Positions 1 through 5,629 of a stretch of DNA of 6,585 bases are shown piece after piece. The translations under genes were made by a program, and so were the position numbers. Source of the stretch: Actinomycetes bacterium (GTDB lineage: Bacteria > Actinomycetota > Actinomycetes > Actinomycetales > Cellulomonadaceae); NCBI GenBank assembly GCA_023424135.1, contig JAFAEH010000352.1, positions 1 through 6,585 on the forward strand, in the 5' to 3' direction. The notes under the pieces were generated by a model, which worked only from the letters and a program-made list of their open reading frames with translations, made no database searches and was not told the DNA's origin. Numbering within the stretch: the stretch's first letter is position 1; each line of letters opens with the position of its first letter.

Positions 1-758
1 CCGGCGGTGCGCGTCGCGTCGGGCTCGCCCGTGGCGTCGGCGGGCGACGCCGGGCCCGTCGGGCGCGGGTCGCGCGTGCCGTCGACGTGGACGCCGCGTG
101 CGGTCAACCACACGACGAGCACCGCCGCGACGACGATCGCGATGTCCGCGACGTTGCCGACGAACAGCCGCCAGTACGCGAGGAAGTCGATGACGTGCCC
201 GTGCAGCGGTCCGGGCTCGCGCACCATGCGGTCCACGAGGTTGCCCAGCGCACCACCGAGGAGCAGCCCGAGCGCGACCGCCCAGCCCGTCGACCCGAGC
301 CGGCGAGAGACACGCACGATGACGACGACGACGACGGTCGCGACGATCGTCAGCAGCCACGTCATGCCGCTCGCGATGGACAGTGCCGCACCGTCGTTGC
401 GCACGAGCTGCAGCCCGAACCAGTCGCCGAGCAGGGGCACGCGCTCACCGGGCGTCAGGGTCGCGACCGCCCACACCTTCGTGAGCTGGTCGACCGCCAG
501 GACGCCCGCCGTGATCGCGGCGAACCCCCGCAGCAGCCGGCGGCGGCGTGCGGGGTCGACGGCCTGGGCGACAGGACCCTCCGGCGCGACGGCGCCGCTC
601 TCGTCGGCGACCCCGTCCGTGCCCGGGTCGGCCGGGGACCGCACGCCGTCGTCAGGCCCTGGCCCGTCACCGGTGGGGGTGTCGTCGGGCGCGGGCACGG
701 CCGTGGGGCCGTGCTCGCGCTCGCCGGGCAGGGCGGTGTCGTCGTCCGTCGTGGGCAC
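1..758 (-). CDS. lspA: Lipoprotein signal peptidase (signal peptidase II), 3' end cut by window
   Basis: Inner-membrane aspartyl protease that cleaves the signal peptide from prolipoproteins after Lgt has added the diacylglyceryl group. I translated the minus strand from a GTG at 758; an in-frame TAG lies at 770-768. The 252 visible residues carry the family motifs: DQLTK (90-94) in the first membrane helix, RNDGAAL around N121, GNLVDR (172-177) with catalytic D176, and NVAD (202-205) with catalytic D205. Four hydrophobic helices fit the family. The coding frame is still open at base 1, in a Pro/Ala/Thr/Asp-rich tail. About 75 acidic, Pro/Gly-rich residues precede the first helix; in-frame GTGs at residues 21 and 39 are possible later starts, and no clear ribosome site decides between them. 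The gene starts 20 bases after the DksA-type gene and is probably co-transcribed with it. Identity is secure; the exact start is not. Confidence 0.95.
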   Translation of the reverse strand, partial: MPTTDDDTALPGEREHGPTAVPAPDDTPTGDGPGPDDGVRSPADPGTDGVADESGAVAPEGPVAQAVDPARRRRLLRGFAAITAGVLAVDQLTKVWAVATLTPGERVPLLGDWFGLQLVRNDGAALSIASGMTWLLTIVATVVVVVIVRVSRRLGSTGWAVALGLLLGGALGNLVDRMVREPGPLHGHVIDFLAYWRLFVGNVADIAIVVAAVLVVWLTARGVHVDGTRDPRPTGPASPADATGEPDATRTA

Positions 759-778
759 CGGTGGAGTCTACGGGCGCG

Positions 779-1237
779 TCAGCGTCGCTCCTCGCGCTGC
801 TTGCACGCGACGCACAGGACGGCGCGCGGGAACGCCTGCAGGCGCGCCTTGCCGATCGCCTGCCCGCACGACTCGCACGCACCGAACGTCCCGGCGGCGA
901 GCCGGTCGAGGGCGTGCGAGGTCTGCTCGAGCAGGTCGCGCGTGTTGTTGACGAGCGTGAGCTCGTGCTCGCGCTCGAGTGCCGACGAGCCGGAGTCCGC
1001 CTGGTCGTCCCCCGCCCCGTCGCCGGAGTTGCGCAGCAGGTCGGACAGCTCGGCATCGGCGGCGGCGAGCTCCGCGGTCAGCCGTTCGCGGTCGGCCGTG
1101 AGCTCGTCGGCCACGGCGTCGACCTCGTCACGGGTCCACGGCTCCTCACCGTCTCGGATCGGCAGCACGGCGACCAGCGCCGCCCGCTCCGCGTCGGACC
1201 CCATCGTCAGTGTGCTCAGTGCATCGTTCATGGTCAC
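779..1237 (-). CDS. TraR/DksA-family C4 zinc-finger protein
   Basis: Probable transcription factor of the DksA/TraR type, a family that reaches into the RNA polymerase secondary channel; its target genes in actinobacteria are poorly defined. The 152-residue product has a charged, Ala/Glu-rich helical region (about 36-70) likely to form a coiled coil. An acidic turn DDQADSG (77-83) sits where DksA carries its tip aspartates. A second helix follows, then a zinc ribbon with Cys121, Cys124, Cys142 and Cys145 (CxxC-x17-CxxC), ending in the basic stretch KQREERR. I chose GTG 1237 because the purine-rich GGGGGGAA (1250-1243) lies 5 bases upstream of it. ATG 1231, two codons later, is the alternative but has 11-base spacing. 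The gene lies between divIVA and lspA, has its own candidate promoter, and probably reads through into lspA. Family is certain; physiological role is not. Confidence 0.92.
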   Translation of the reverse strand: MTMNDALSTLTMGSDAERAALVAVLPIRDGEEPWTRDEVDAVADELTADRERLTAELAAADAELSDLLRNSGDGAGDDQADSGSSALEREHELTLVNNTRDLLEQTSHALDRLAAGTFGACESCGQAIGKARLQAFPRAVLCVACKQREERR

Positions 1238-1265
1238 GGACGTTCCCCCCGTCTCGAGTCCCGCG

Positions 1266-1294
1266 ACTGTATGCGCGTCTGCGTCCGGGCACAA
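1266..1294 (-). promoter_or_regulatory. Candidate sigma-70-type promoter for the DksA-type gene and lspA
   Basis: On the minus strand TTGTGC (1294-1289) is followed after exactly 17 bases by TACAGT (1271-1266). The latter fits the actinobacterial -10 pattern TAnnnT. Transcription would begin near 1259, giving a leader of roughly 22 bases to GTG 1237 that includes the GGGGGGAA ribosome site. It is the best -35/-10 pair in the window, but it is a visual call only. Confidence 0.5.
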
Positions 1295-1350
1295 CACCAC
1301 GACTCGGACCCCCGTAGCACGCGACACGCCGTGGCGACCAGCGAAGCCGC

Positions 1351-1370
1351 GTGCGGGAGCGTTCCCGCGC
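1351..1370. other. Small GC-rich hairpin upstream of the DksA-type promoter
   Basis: GTGCGGGA (1351-1358) pairs with TCCCGCGC (1363-1370) around the 4-base loop GCGT, with one G-T wobble. It lies between the 69-bp repeat array and the candidate promoter at 1266-1294. It could be a backup terminator for divIVA transcripts or have no function. There is no T-tract on either side. Confidence 0.4.
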
Positions 1371-1372
1371 CA

Positions 1373-1534
1373 GCGGGCACGACGACGCCGCCGGGACCAG
1401 GTCACGTCGCGCGCCCCGACGCAGCAGCGAGGCGACGGTGTGCGGGCATGACGACGCCGCCGGGACCAGGTCACGTCACGCGCCCCGACGCCGCAGCGAG
1501 GCGACGATGTGCGGGCATGACGATGCCGCCGGGG
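1373..1534. repeat. 69-bp tandem repeat, two full copies plus a shortened third
   Basis: Copy 1 (1373-1441) and copy 2 (1442-1510) are both 69 bp and differ at only 4 positions by my count. A third copy begins at 1511 and matches for about 24 bases, then diverges. After a deletion relative to the other copies it regains the 11-base CACGCGCCCCG seen in copy 2. A degraded fragment resembling the end of a unit may lie at about 1339-1357. The period is a multiple of 3, so several frames stay open across it and translate as 23-residue repeats. None has a start, ribosome site or composition that suggests a real protein. The array fills most of the 328-bp gap between divIVA and the DksA-type gene; the remainder of the gap is described under the flanking hairpins and promoter. 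Confidence 0.9.
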
Positions 1535-1554
1535 CGGGCACGCGCCCCGGCGGC
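1525..1554 (-). terminator. Strong terminator-like hairpin after divIVA
   Basis: GCCGCCGGGGCG (1525-1536) and CGCCCCGGCGGC (1543-1554) are perfect reverse complements, giving a 12-bp all-GC stem with a 6-base loop. The stem begins 11 bases after the divIVA stop codon. No T-tract follows on the minus strand, which is common for hairpin terminators in high-GC actinobacteria. It coincides with the shortened third copy of the 69-bp repeat. Confidence 0.7.
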
Positions 1555-1565
1555 GGTCGACTGCG

Positions 1566-2249
1566 TCAGATGCTCTGGCTCTCCGGCACCGGCTGGCCCT
1601 GGCCGGACCGCGGCGGCAGCGCGTTGCCACGGTTCTCCAGGTCGCCGAGGAGGTTCTCCAGGTAGCTCTTCAGGCGCGTGCGGTAGTCCCGCTCGAAGAC
1701 CCGGAGCTCGTCGATCTTGCGCTCGAGGAGCGAGCGCTCCTGCTCGAGCTGGCCGAGCGTGCGCTGCGAGGTCTCCTCGGCCTCCCGCACGATGCGGTTG
1801 GCGCGGGTCTTGGCCTCGTTGATGAGGCGGTCCGACTCCTCCTGGCCGCTGCGGACGTAGTCGTCGTGCAGCTTCTGCGCGAGCGCGAGCATGCCGGTGG
1901 CCGACTCGGGCTCGTTGCCACGGCCGGGTGCGGGTGCCGACACGACGGGCGGCGCCTGCACGGCCGCCGGGACGGGCGCGGCCTGCACCGGCGCGGGGGC
2001 CGGCTCCGGCACAGGCTCGGGCTTGGGCGCCGGCGCGGGCTGCTGCGCTCCTGCGCGGCTCAGCTCGGCGATGCGACGCTCGGCCGCCGCGAGCTTCGTC
2101 TTGAGGTCGTCGTTCTCGCCCTGCAGGTCCCGCAGGGTGTTGACGACCTCGTCCAGGAAGTCGTCGACCTCGTCCTGGTCGTAGCCCTCGCGGAACTTGG
2201 TCGCCTGGAACTTCTTGTTCAGGACGTCGTCTGCGGTGAGCAGTGCCAT
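1566..2249 (-). CDS. divIVA: DivIVA / Wag31 polar growth and septum-site protein
   Basis: Cytoplasmic coiled-coil scaffold that binds curved membrane at poles and septa and, in actinobacteria, recruits the wall-synthesis machinery for tip growth. The 227-residue product starts MALLTADDVLNKKFQ and contains the conserved GYDQDEVDDFLDEV (22-35) of the N-terminal lipid-binding domain (about 1-66). A Pro/Ala/Glu-rich linker (about 68-112) follows, then a long C-terminal coiled coil (about 118-208) and a short polar tail. The linker of alternating Pro and Ala is typical of Wag31-type proteins. ATG 2249 is chosen because AGAGGTGA (2262-2255) lies 5 bases upstream; the in-frame GTG at 2258 falls inside that ribosome site. 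The gene is 170 bases beyond yggT with its own likely promoter and leader, and is followed by a strong hairpin, so it is probably monocistronic or partly so. Confidence 0.97.
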   Translation of the reverse strand: MALLTADDVLNKKFQATKFREGYDQDEVDDFLDEVVNTLRDLQGENDDLKTKLAAAERRIAELSRAGAQQPAPAPKPEPVPEPAPAPVQAAPVPAAVQAPPVVSAPAPGRGNEPESATGMLALAQKLHDDYVRSGQEESDRLINEAKTRANRIVREAEETSQRTLGQLEQERSLLERKIDELRVFERDYRTRLKSYLENLLGDLENRGNALPPRSGQGQPVPESQSI

Positions 2250-2254
2250 CGTCG

Positions 2255-2262
2255 TCACCTCT
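2255..2262 (-). promoter_or_regulatory. Ribosome binding site of divIVA
   Basis: AGAGGTGA on the minus strand, 5 bases before ATG 2249, is the best Shine-Dalgarno match in the window. It decides the start, because the upstream GTG at 2258 would lie within it. Confidence 0.75.
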
Positions 2263-2280
2263 GTCGGTCGTACTGGTCAA

Positions 2281-2307
2281 GGTCGGCGGAGGTCGTCTCC
2301 ACCGACC
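2281..2307 (-). other. Hairpin in the divIVA 5' leader
   Basis: GGTCGG (2281-2286) pairs with CCGACC (2302-2307). After one mismatch, GGAG (2288-2291) pairs with CTCC (2297-2300) around a 5-base loop. The hairpin ends 31 bases before the divIVA start. In the transcript its 5' arm (CGGTCG, 2308-2303) could alternatively pair with CGACCG (2270-2265), just upstream of the ribosome site. It may affect translation or mRNA stability; this is inferred from base pairing alone. Confidence 0.45.
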
Positions 2308-2317
2308 GCCTCGGGCC

Positions 2318-2323
2318 ACGGTA
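2318..2323 (-). promoter_or_regulatory. Possible -10 element for divIVA
   Basis: TACCGT on the minus strand fits TAnnnT and would start a transcript near 2311, just before the leader hairpin. I see no convincing -35 at 16-19 bases. The call rests on the -10 match and the position in the 170-bp gap. Confidence 0.3.
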
Positions 2324-2351
2324 GCGGAGAATCCGGGCGGCGCACGCCTCC

Positions 2352-2415
2352 CGACACGCCTCTCCCGCGTGCCGGACCCCGCGTTTCCGACCGCGCACCC
2401 GGGCGTGTCGCGCGG
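2352..2415. repeat. Overlapping inverted repeats downstream of yggT
   Basis: CGACACGCC (2352-2360) is perfectly inverted as GGCGTGTCG (2402-2410), with 41 bases between. A tighter alternative stem, CCGCGC (2391-2396) with GCGCGG (2410-2415), lies 4 bases after the yggT stop codon. The two structures exclude each other. They could act as a weak terminator for the sepF-yggT transcript. The GACAC core is also the reported recognition core of WhiA in Streptomyces. Confidence 0.4.
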
Positions 2416-2419
2416 TTGC

Positions 2420-2704
2420 TCACCAGCGGCCGAGCAGCTGCAGGAGCAGCGAGCAGGCCAGGACGAGCACGAGGAACGCGAGGTCCAGGCGGATGGATCC
2501 GATGCCCACCGGGGGCAGGACGCGGCGCAGCGCGCGCAGCGGCGGGTCGGTCACGGAGTACGTGACCTCCGCCACGACGAGGGCGACGCCGGTGGGTCGC
2601 CACTCGCGTGCGAAGAACTGGACCCAGTCCAGCACCAGGCGCACGAGCAGCAGCAGGAAGAAGACGAGGACGACCAGGTACGCCAGGTTCGCGACGAGAC
2701 GCAC
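2420..2704 (-). CDS. YggT family small membrane protein
   Basis: A 94-residue integral membrane protein of the YggT family. Its molecular function is not settled; the family is linked by gene neighbourhood to sepF and cell division and has been tied to osmotic or ion stress in other bacteria. Two hydrophobic segments are visible (about 5-24 and 73-91). Between them is a soluble stretch with the family signature TDPPLRALRRVLPPVG (52-67), and RLVLDW (22-27) follows the first helix. Length matches the family. The GTG start at 2704 lies 3 bases after the sepF stop codon, so the pair is almost certainly co-transcribed and translationally coupled. The ribosome site is weak, consistent with coupling. 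Confidence 0.92.
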   Translation of the reverse strand: MRLVANLAYLVVLVFFLLLLVRLVLDWVQFFAREWRPTGVALVVAEVTYSVTDPPLRALRRVLPPVGIGSIRLDLAFLVLVLACSLLLQLLGRW

Positions 2705-2707
2705 GCG

Positions 2708-3184
2708 TCAGCTCTGGTTGTAGAAGCCGGACCGCGCCGCGGGCTCGGCCGCGGCACCGTCCCCCGCGAGCTCGACGTGCGCGGGCGAGAGCAGGAAGAC
2801 CTTGCTCGTCACGCGCTCGATCGCGCCGTGCAGGCCGAAGATCAGGCCCGCGGAGAAGTCGACGAGGCGCTTGGCGTCGGCGTCGTCCATGTCCGTGAGG
2901 TTCATGATGACGGGCGTGCCCTCGCGGAACGCCTCGCCGATCTTGCGCGCGTCGTTGTACGAGCGCGGGTGGATCGTCGTGATGCGACGCAGGTCTCCTG
3001 CCTCGCGGGGGGCCGGTGCGGCCTGCACACGCGGTGTGCGGTGCAGCGGCATCACCTGGGCCTCGTACGTCTCCTCGGGCACGGCGACCTCCGCCTCCTC
3101 GTACTCGTCGAGGTACTCCTCGTGGTCGGACCGGTCGTCGGCCAGGCCGAGGTACAGCATCGTCTTGCGCAGCGCTCCGGCCAT
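2708..3184 (-). CDS. sepF: SepF, membrane anchor of the Z-ring
   Basis: Cytoplasmic division protein that binds the FtsZ C-terminal peptide and the membrane. Actinobacteria lack FtsA, and SepF is the main anchor there. The 158-residue product starts MAGALRKTMLYLGL, the expected amphipathic membrane-targeting helix. An acidic, poorly ordered linker (about 15-62, rich in Glu, Asp and Tyr) follows, and then the SepF core (about 64-138), including DLRRITTIHPRSYNDA and the glycine-containing FGLHG (116-120). The protein ends GFYNQS. ATG 3184 is preferred because homologues begin MAGALRKTM and GGGAG lies 5 bases upstream. ATG 3199, five codons earlier, also has a GGGGAG 9 bases upstream and cannot be excluded. 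It is followed at 3 bases by yggT and separated from pgeF by a hairpin and a candidate promoter. Confidence 0.96.
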   Translation of the reverse strand: MAGALRKTMLYLGLADDRSDHEEYLDEYEEAEVAVPEETYEAQVMPLHRTPRVQAAPAPREAGDLRRITTIHPRSYNDARKIGEAFREGTPVIMNLTDMDDADAKRLVDFSAGLIFGLHGAIERVTSKVFLLSPAHVELAGDGAAAEPAARSGFYNQS

Positions 3185-3250
3185 CGCGTCGTCTCCCATC
3201 CGCCGGGTCTCCCCGGCACCACCGCGTCCCCGCGCGTCCCTGCGCTGGTC

Positions 3251-3259
3251 ACGCTAGCA
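3251..3259 (-). promoter_or_regulatory. Candidate extended -10 promoter for sepF-yggT
   Basis: Minus strand TGCTAGCGT carries TAGCGT (3256-3251, TAnnnT pattern) preceded by TGC, an extended -10 arrangement. No good -35 is visible 17 bases upstream. The transcript would begin near 3244 with a leader of about 60 bases to ATG 3184. The position just after the hairpin at 3279-3302 supports a new transcription unit. Confidence 0.4.
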
Positions 3260-3278
3260 ACGGCGTGCCACGTCGGCC

Positions 3279-3302
3279 CGCCGACACGCGGGCGTGTCGG
3301 CG
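3279..3302 (-). terminator. Terminator-like hairpin after pgeF
   Basis: CGCCGACACG (3279-3288) pairs perfectly with CGTGTCGGCG (3293-3302), a 10-bp stem with loop CGGG. It begins 13 bases after the pgeF stop codon and has no T-tract. It probably ends or attenuates the ftsZ-pgeF transcript. The stem contains GACAC in both orientations, so a protein-binding dyad is a second possibility. Confidence 0.6.
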
Positions 3303-3315
3303 AGGGGCGGCGACG

Positions 3316-4194
3316 TCACCCGCCCGTGGGCCGGGTGCCCGCCAGGAGCCGGACGACGCCGGCGAACCGCCCCGTCGCGGGCAGCCCGGCGTGCACGGCA
3401 CGGCGGTGGGAGTACAGCCGCGCGTCGGTGTAGGTGTCGCGTCCGTCGAGGCGCACGTCGTCGACGCCGCAGCGTCGCAGCACCGCGCGGGCCCCCGCCG
3501 CGAGGTCGACCGCGGGCGTCCCGGCCGCCGTGGTGCCGGCAGCCTCGGGCACGACGGCGACGACGTCGTCGCGCATCGCGCCCGGCACCTCGTACGACGC
3601 GGCCGCGATGCACGGTCCGACGAGCGCGACCGTCCGGGACGGGTCGGCACCCTCGTCGACCATCGCGGCGACGACCGCCTGCAGGACACCGGCGACCAGG
3701 CCCGGGCGGCCGGCGTGGGCCGCGGCGACGACGCCCGCGACGGGGTCGGCGAGCAGCACGGGTGCGCAGTCGGCGACGTAGACCGCGAGGGCCACGTCGC
3801 ACGACCTGGTCACGAGCGCGTCGACCCGCAGGTCACCGGCCGGGGCACCCGCCGCGCCGACGACCGCGACATCGGCGCCGTGCACCTGCGTCGCGAGCAC
3901 GAGCGGTGCTCCGACCGCGTCCTGCACCACGCGCCGGTTCGCGGCGACGGCGTCGGGGTCGTCACCCACGGCCGACCCGAGGTTGAGGCCCTGCCACGGT
4001 CCGGCGCTGCTCCCGCCCGCACGCGTCGTGAAGGCGGCGAGCACGCCGTCGGCCAGCGGGACGGTCTCGAGCCCGGGTACCGGGCCTCCGCGGGTGGAGG
4101 GTCCGTGGGTGGCGGGCCGGGCGTCGGCCGCGGGCACGGTCCGACCACGGCGCGGCACGTCGTGCGCGCCGCCGCCGTGGTCGGGGTGCGTCAC
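3316..4194 (-). CDS. pgeF: Peptidoglycan editing factor PgeF (YfiH, laccase-domain protein)
   Basis: Member of the YfiH family, a metal-dependent fold once called a multicopper polyphenol oxidase. E. coli PgeF prevents L-Ser from replacing L-Ala in the peptidoglycan stem, and other members act on purine nucleosides. The 292-residue product shows the catalytic set: QVHG with H105, ADC with C143 and AAHAGRPG with H160. It also has GPCI (193-196) followed by Y201-E202, and ends in a domain with DTYTDARLYSHRR. The recognisable domain begins near residue 40 (VPGLETVPLADG); the first 40 residues are Gly/Pro/His-rich and unlike the family. The GTG at 4194 overlaps the ftsZ stop as GTGA, indicating coupling; in-frame GTGs at 4158 and 4137 are later options. 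The yggS gene that often follows pgeF is absent here. Confidence 0.93.
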   Translation of the reverse strand: MTHPDHGGGAHDVPRRGRTVPAADARPATHGPSTRGGPVPGLETVPLADGVLAAFTTRAGGSSAGPWQGLNLGSAVGDDPDAVAANRRVVQDAVGAPLVLATQVHGADVAVVGAAGAPAGDLRVDALVTRSCDVALAVYVADCAPVLLADPVAGVVAAAHAGRPGLVAGVLQAVVAAMVDEGADPSRTVALVGPCIAAASYEVPGAMRDDVVAVVPEAAGTTAAGTPAVDLAAGARAVLRRCGVDDVRLDGRDTYTDARLYSHRRAVHAGLPATGRFAGVVRLLAGTRPTGG

Positions 4195-5465
4195 TTGAGG
4201 AAGTCGGGCACGTCGAGCTCGTCACGCTCGCGACGCACCGGCTCCTCGGCCAGCACCCGCGGGACCTCGAGCGCGCCGGTGACGGGCCTCGGCTCGCTGG
4301 GGGTCGAGAGGAACGCGGGCACCTCGGGCTGCTGCGCCGTGGGCTGCCCCGGGCGCGCCGTGCCGACCGGCACGAGGTCCTCGTCGGGCACCTGCACGGG
4401 GCGCGGCGTCGGCACGGCAGCGCCGGGCAGCGCGGTCACGGGCGCTACCGCGGGGACCTGACGCGCGGTCGCCCCGCTGACCTGGCCGAGCGCACGCGCG
4501 TCGCGGCGCACGACCGGCCCGCCGCCGTCGAACCCGGCGGCGATGACCGTGACGCGGACCTCGTCACCGAGGGCGTCGTCGATGACGGCGCCGAAGATGA
4601 TGTTCGCCTCGGCGTGCGCGGCCTCCTGGACGAGGCGCGCGGCCTCGTTGATCTCGAACAGCCCGAGGTCGGAGCCACCCTGGATCGACAGCAGCACACC
4701 GTGCGCACCGTCGATGCTGGCCTCGAGCAGCGGCGATGAGATCGCCATCTCGGCGGCCTGCACCGCACGGTCCTCGCCCCGCGCGTACCCGATGCCCATG
4801 AGTGCGGACCCGGCGCCCTGCATGACGGACTTGACGTCGGCGAAGTCGAGGTTGATCAGGCCGGGTGTGGTGATGAGGTCGGTGATCCCCTGGACGCCGG
4901 ACAGCAGCACCTGGTCGGCGGAGTGGAACGCGTCGAGCACCGAGACGTTGCGGTCGGAGATCGACAGCAGCCGGTCGTTGGGGATGACGATGAGCGTGTC
5001 GACCTCGGCGCGCAGGGCGTCGATGCCCGCATCGGCCTGCACCGAGCGACGACGCCCCTCGAACGTGAACGGCCGCGTGACGACACCGATGGTCAGCGCA
5101 CCGAGCGAGCGGGCGATGCGCGCGACGACGGGTGCGCCGCCCGTGCCGGTGCCGCCGCCCTCGCCCGCCGTGACGAAGACCATGTCGGCGCCACGCAGGA
5201 CGTCCTCGATCTCCTCGGCGTGGTCCTCGGCCGCCTTCTTGCCGACCTCGGGGTCGGCGCCGGCGCCGAGCCCGCGGGTGAGCTCGCGCCCGACGTCGAG
5301 CTTGACGTCGGCGTCGGACATGAGCAGGGCCTGGGCGTCGGTGTTGACGGCGATGAACTCGACACCCTTGAGGCCGACGTCGATCATCCGGTTGACGGCG
5401 TTGACGCCGCCCCCGCCGATGCCGACGACCTTGATGACCGCCAGGTAGTTCTGCGGAGCTGCCAC
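4191..5465 (-). CDS. ftsZ: Cell division GTPase FtsZ
   Basis: Tubulin homologue that polymerises with GTP into the Z-ring at the division site. The 424-residue product has the N-terminal nucleotide-binding GGGGVNAVNRM (17-27), the tubulin signature GGGTGTG (103-109), and the T7 synergy loop NLDFAD (205-210) whose aspartates complete the GTPase site of the neighbouring subunit. The folded core ends near residue 318. A Pro/Ala/Val-rich linker (about 325-410) and the C-terminal peptide DELDVPDFLK (415-424), the expected docking site for SepF and other partners, follow. GTG 5465 is chosen because AGAGG lies 8 bases upstream and the protein then starts directly at the conserved region. The frame stays open for 26 more codons upstream (to 5543) but that stretch looks unlike FtsZ. 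It overlaps pgeF by 4 bases and has a 187-bp upstream gap holding a regulatory element. Confidence 0.99.
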   Translation of the reverse strand: MAAPQNYLAVIKVVGIGGGGVNAVNRMIDVGLKGVEFIAVNTDAQALLMSDADVKLDVGRELTRGLGAGADPEVGKKAAEDHAEEIEDVLRGADMVFVTAGEGGGTGTGGAPVVARIARSLGALTIGVVTRPFTFEGRRRSVQADAGIDALRAEVDTLIVIPNDRLLSISDRNVSVLDAFHSADQVLLSGVQGITDLITTPGLINLDFADVKSVMQGAGSALMGIGYARGEDRAVQAAEMAISSPLLEASIDGAHGVLLSIQGGSDLGLFEINEAARLVQEAAHAEANIIFGAVIDDALGDEVRVTVIAAGFDGGGPVVRRDARALGQVSGATARQVPAVAPVTALPGAAVPTPRPVQVPDEDLVPVGTARPGQPTAQQPEVPAFLSTPSEPRPVTGALEVPRVLAEEPVRRERDELDVPDFLK

Positions 5466-5540
5466 GGTGGGTGCCTCTCGTTCGTGGTTCGCGGCGTGCT
5501 GAGCCGCTCGTGCTCGCCCCGGCGGGACGGTGGTCCGGTG

Positions 5541-5580
5541 CAACCTTCACCCTCAGGTTGAGGGTTAGAGTTATGTCAGG
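5541..5580 (-). promoter_or_regulatory. AT-richer element with dyad upstream of ftsZ, probable promoter region
   Basis: This 40-base stretch is clearly less GC-rich than anything around it. On the minus strand it reads CTGACATAACTC, then ACCCTCA, loop ACC, and TGAGGGT (perfect 7-bp dyad, 5565-5549), then GAAGGTTG. Hexamers of the type AACTCT, AACCCT, CAACCT follow one another at 6-base spacing. Possible core elements are CATAAC as a -10, or CTGACA as a -35, but neither has an ideal partner, so I mark the region and not exact boxes. It lies 75-115 bases before the ftsZ start. A minus-strand GACAC (5594-5590) is just upstream. Confidence 0.5.
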
Positions 5581-5629
5581 TGCGCTGTCGTGTCGTGACG
5601 CTAGGTCCCGACCGGGGTGCGATCAACGA

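Noticed and set aside
1373..1534. CRISPR-like array
   Set aside because: The units are contiguous 69-bp tandem copies with no unique spacers, and there is no cas gene nearby.
87..1822. Overlapping plus-strand open frames of 454 and 424 codons across lspA, the DksA-type gene and the repeat array
   Set aside because: They are composition-driven shadows with no recognisable domains, crossing gene boundaries, promoters and repeats on the opposite strand.
2250..2258. GTG 2258 as the divIVA start
   Set aside because: It falls inside the AGAGGTGA ribosome site that serves ATG 2249, and homologues begin MALLTADDV.
3016..4461. Long plus-strand open frame of 481 codons opposite pgeF and ftsZ
   Set aside because: Its product is Arg/Gly/Ala-rich low-complexity sequence with no motif. 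It mirrors well-supported minus-strand genes, as expected in GC-rich DNA where antisense stops are rare.
4543..5448. Plus-strand open frame of 301 codons opposite ftsZ
   Set aside because: It is Ser/Thr/Arg-rich and lies fully antisense to a highly conserved gene, with no independent support.
5466..5543. N-terminal extension of FtsZ by 26 codons
   Set aside because: The extra residues are Arg/Ala/His-rich and unlike FtsZ, and a ribosome site lies 8 bases before GTG 5465.
5549..5580. Telomere-like TAACCC-type repeat as a chromosome end or origin feature
   Set aside because: Only three degenerate hexamers occur, in a promoter position between ftsQ and ftsZ; a regulatory element is the simpler reading.
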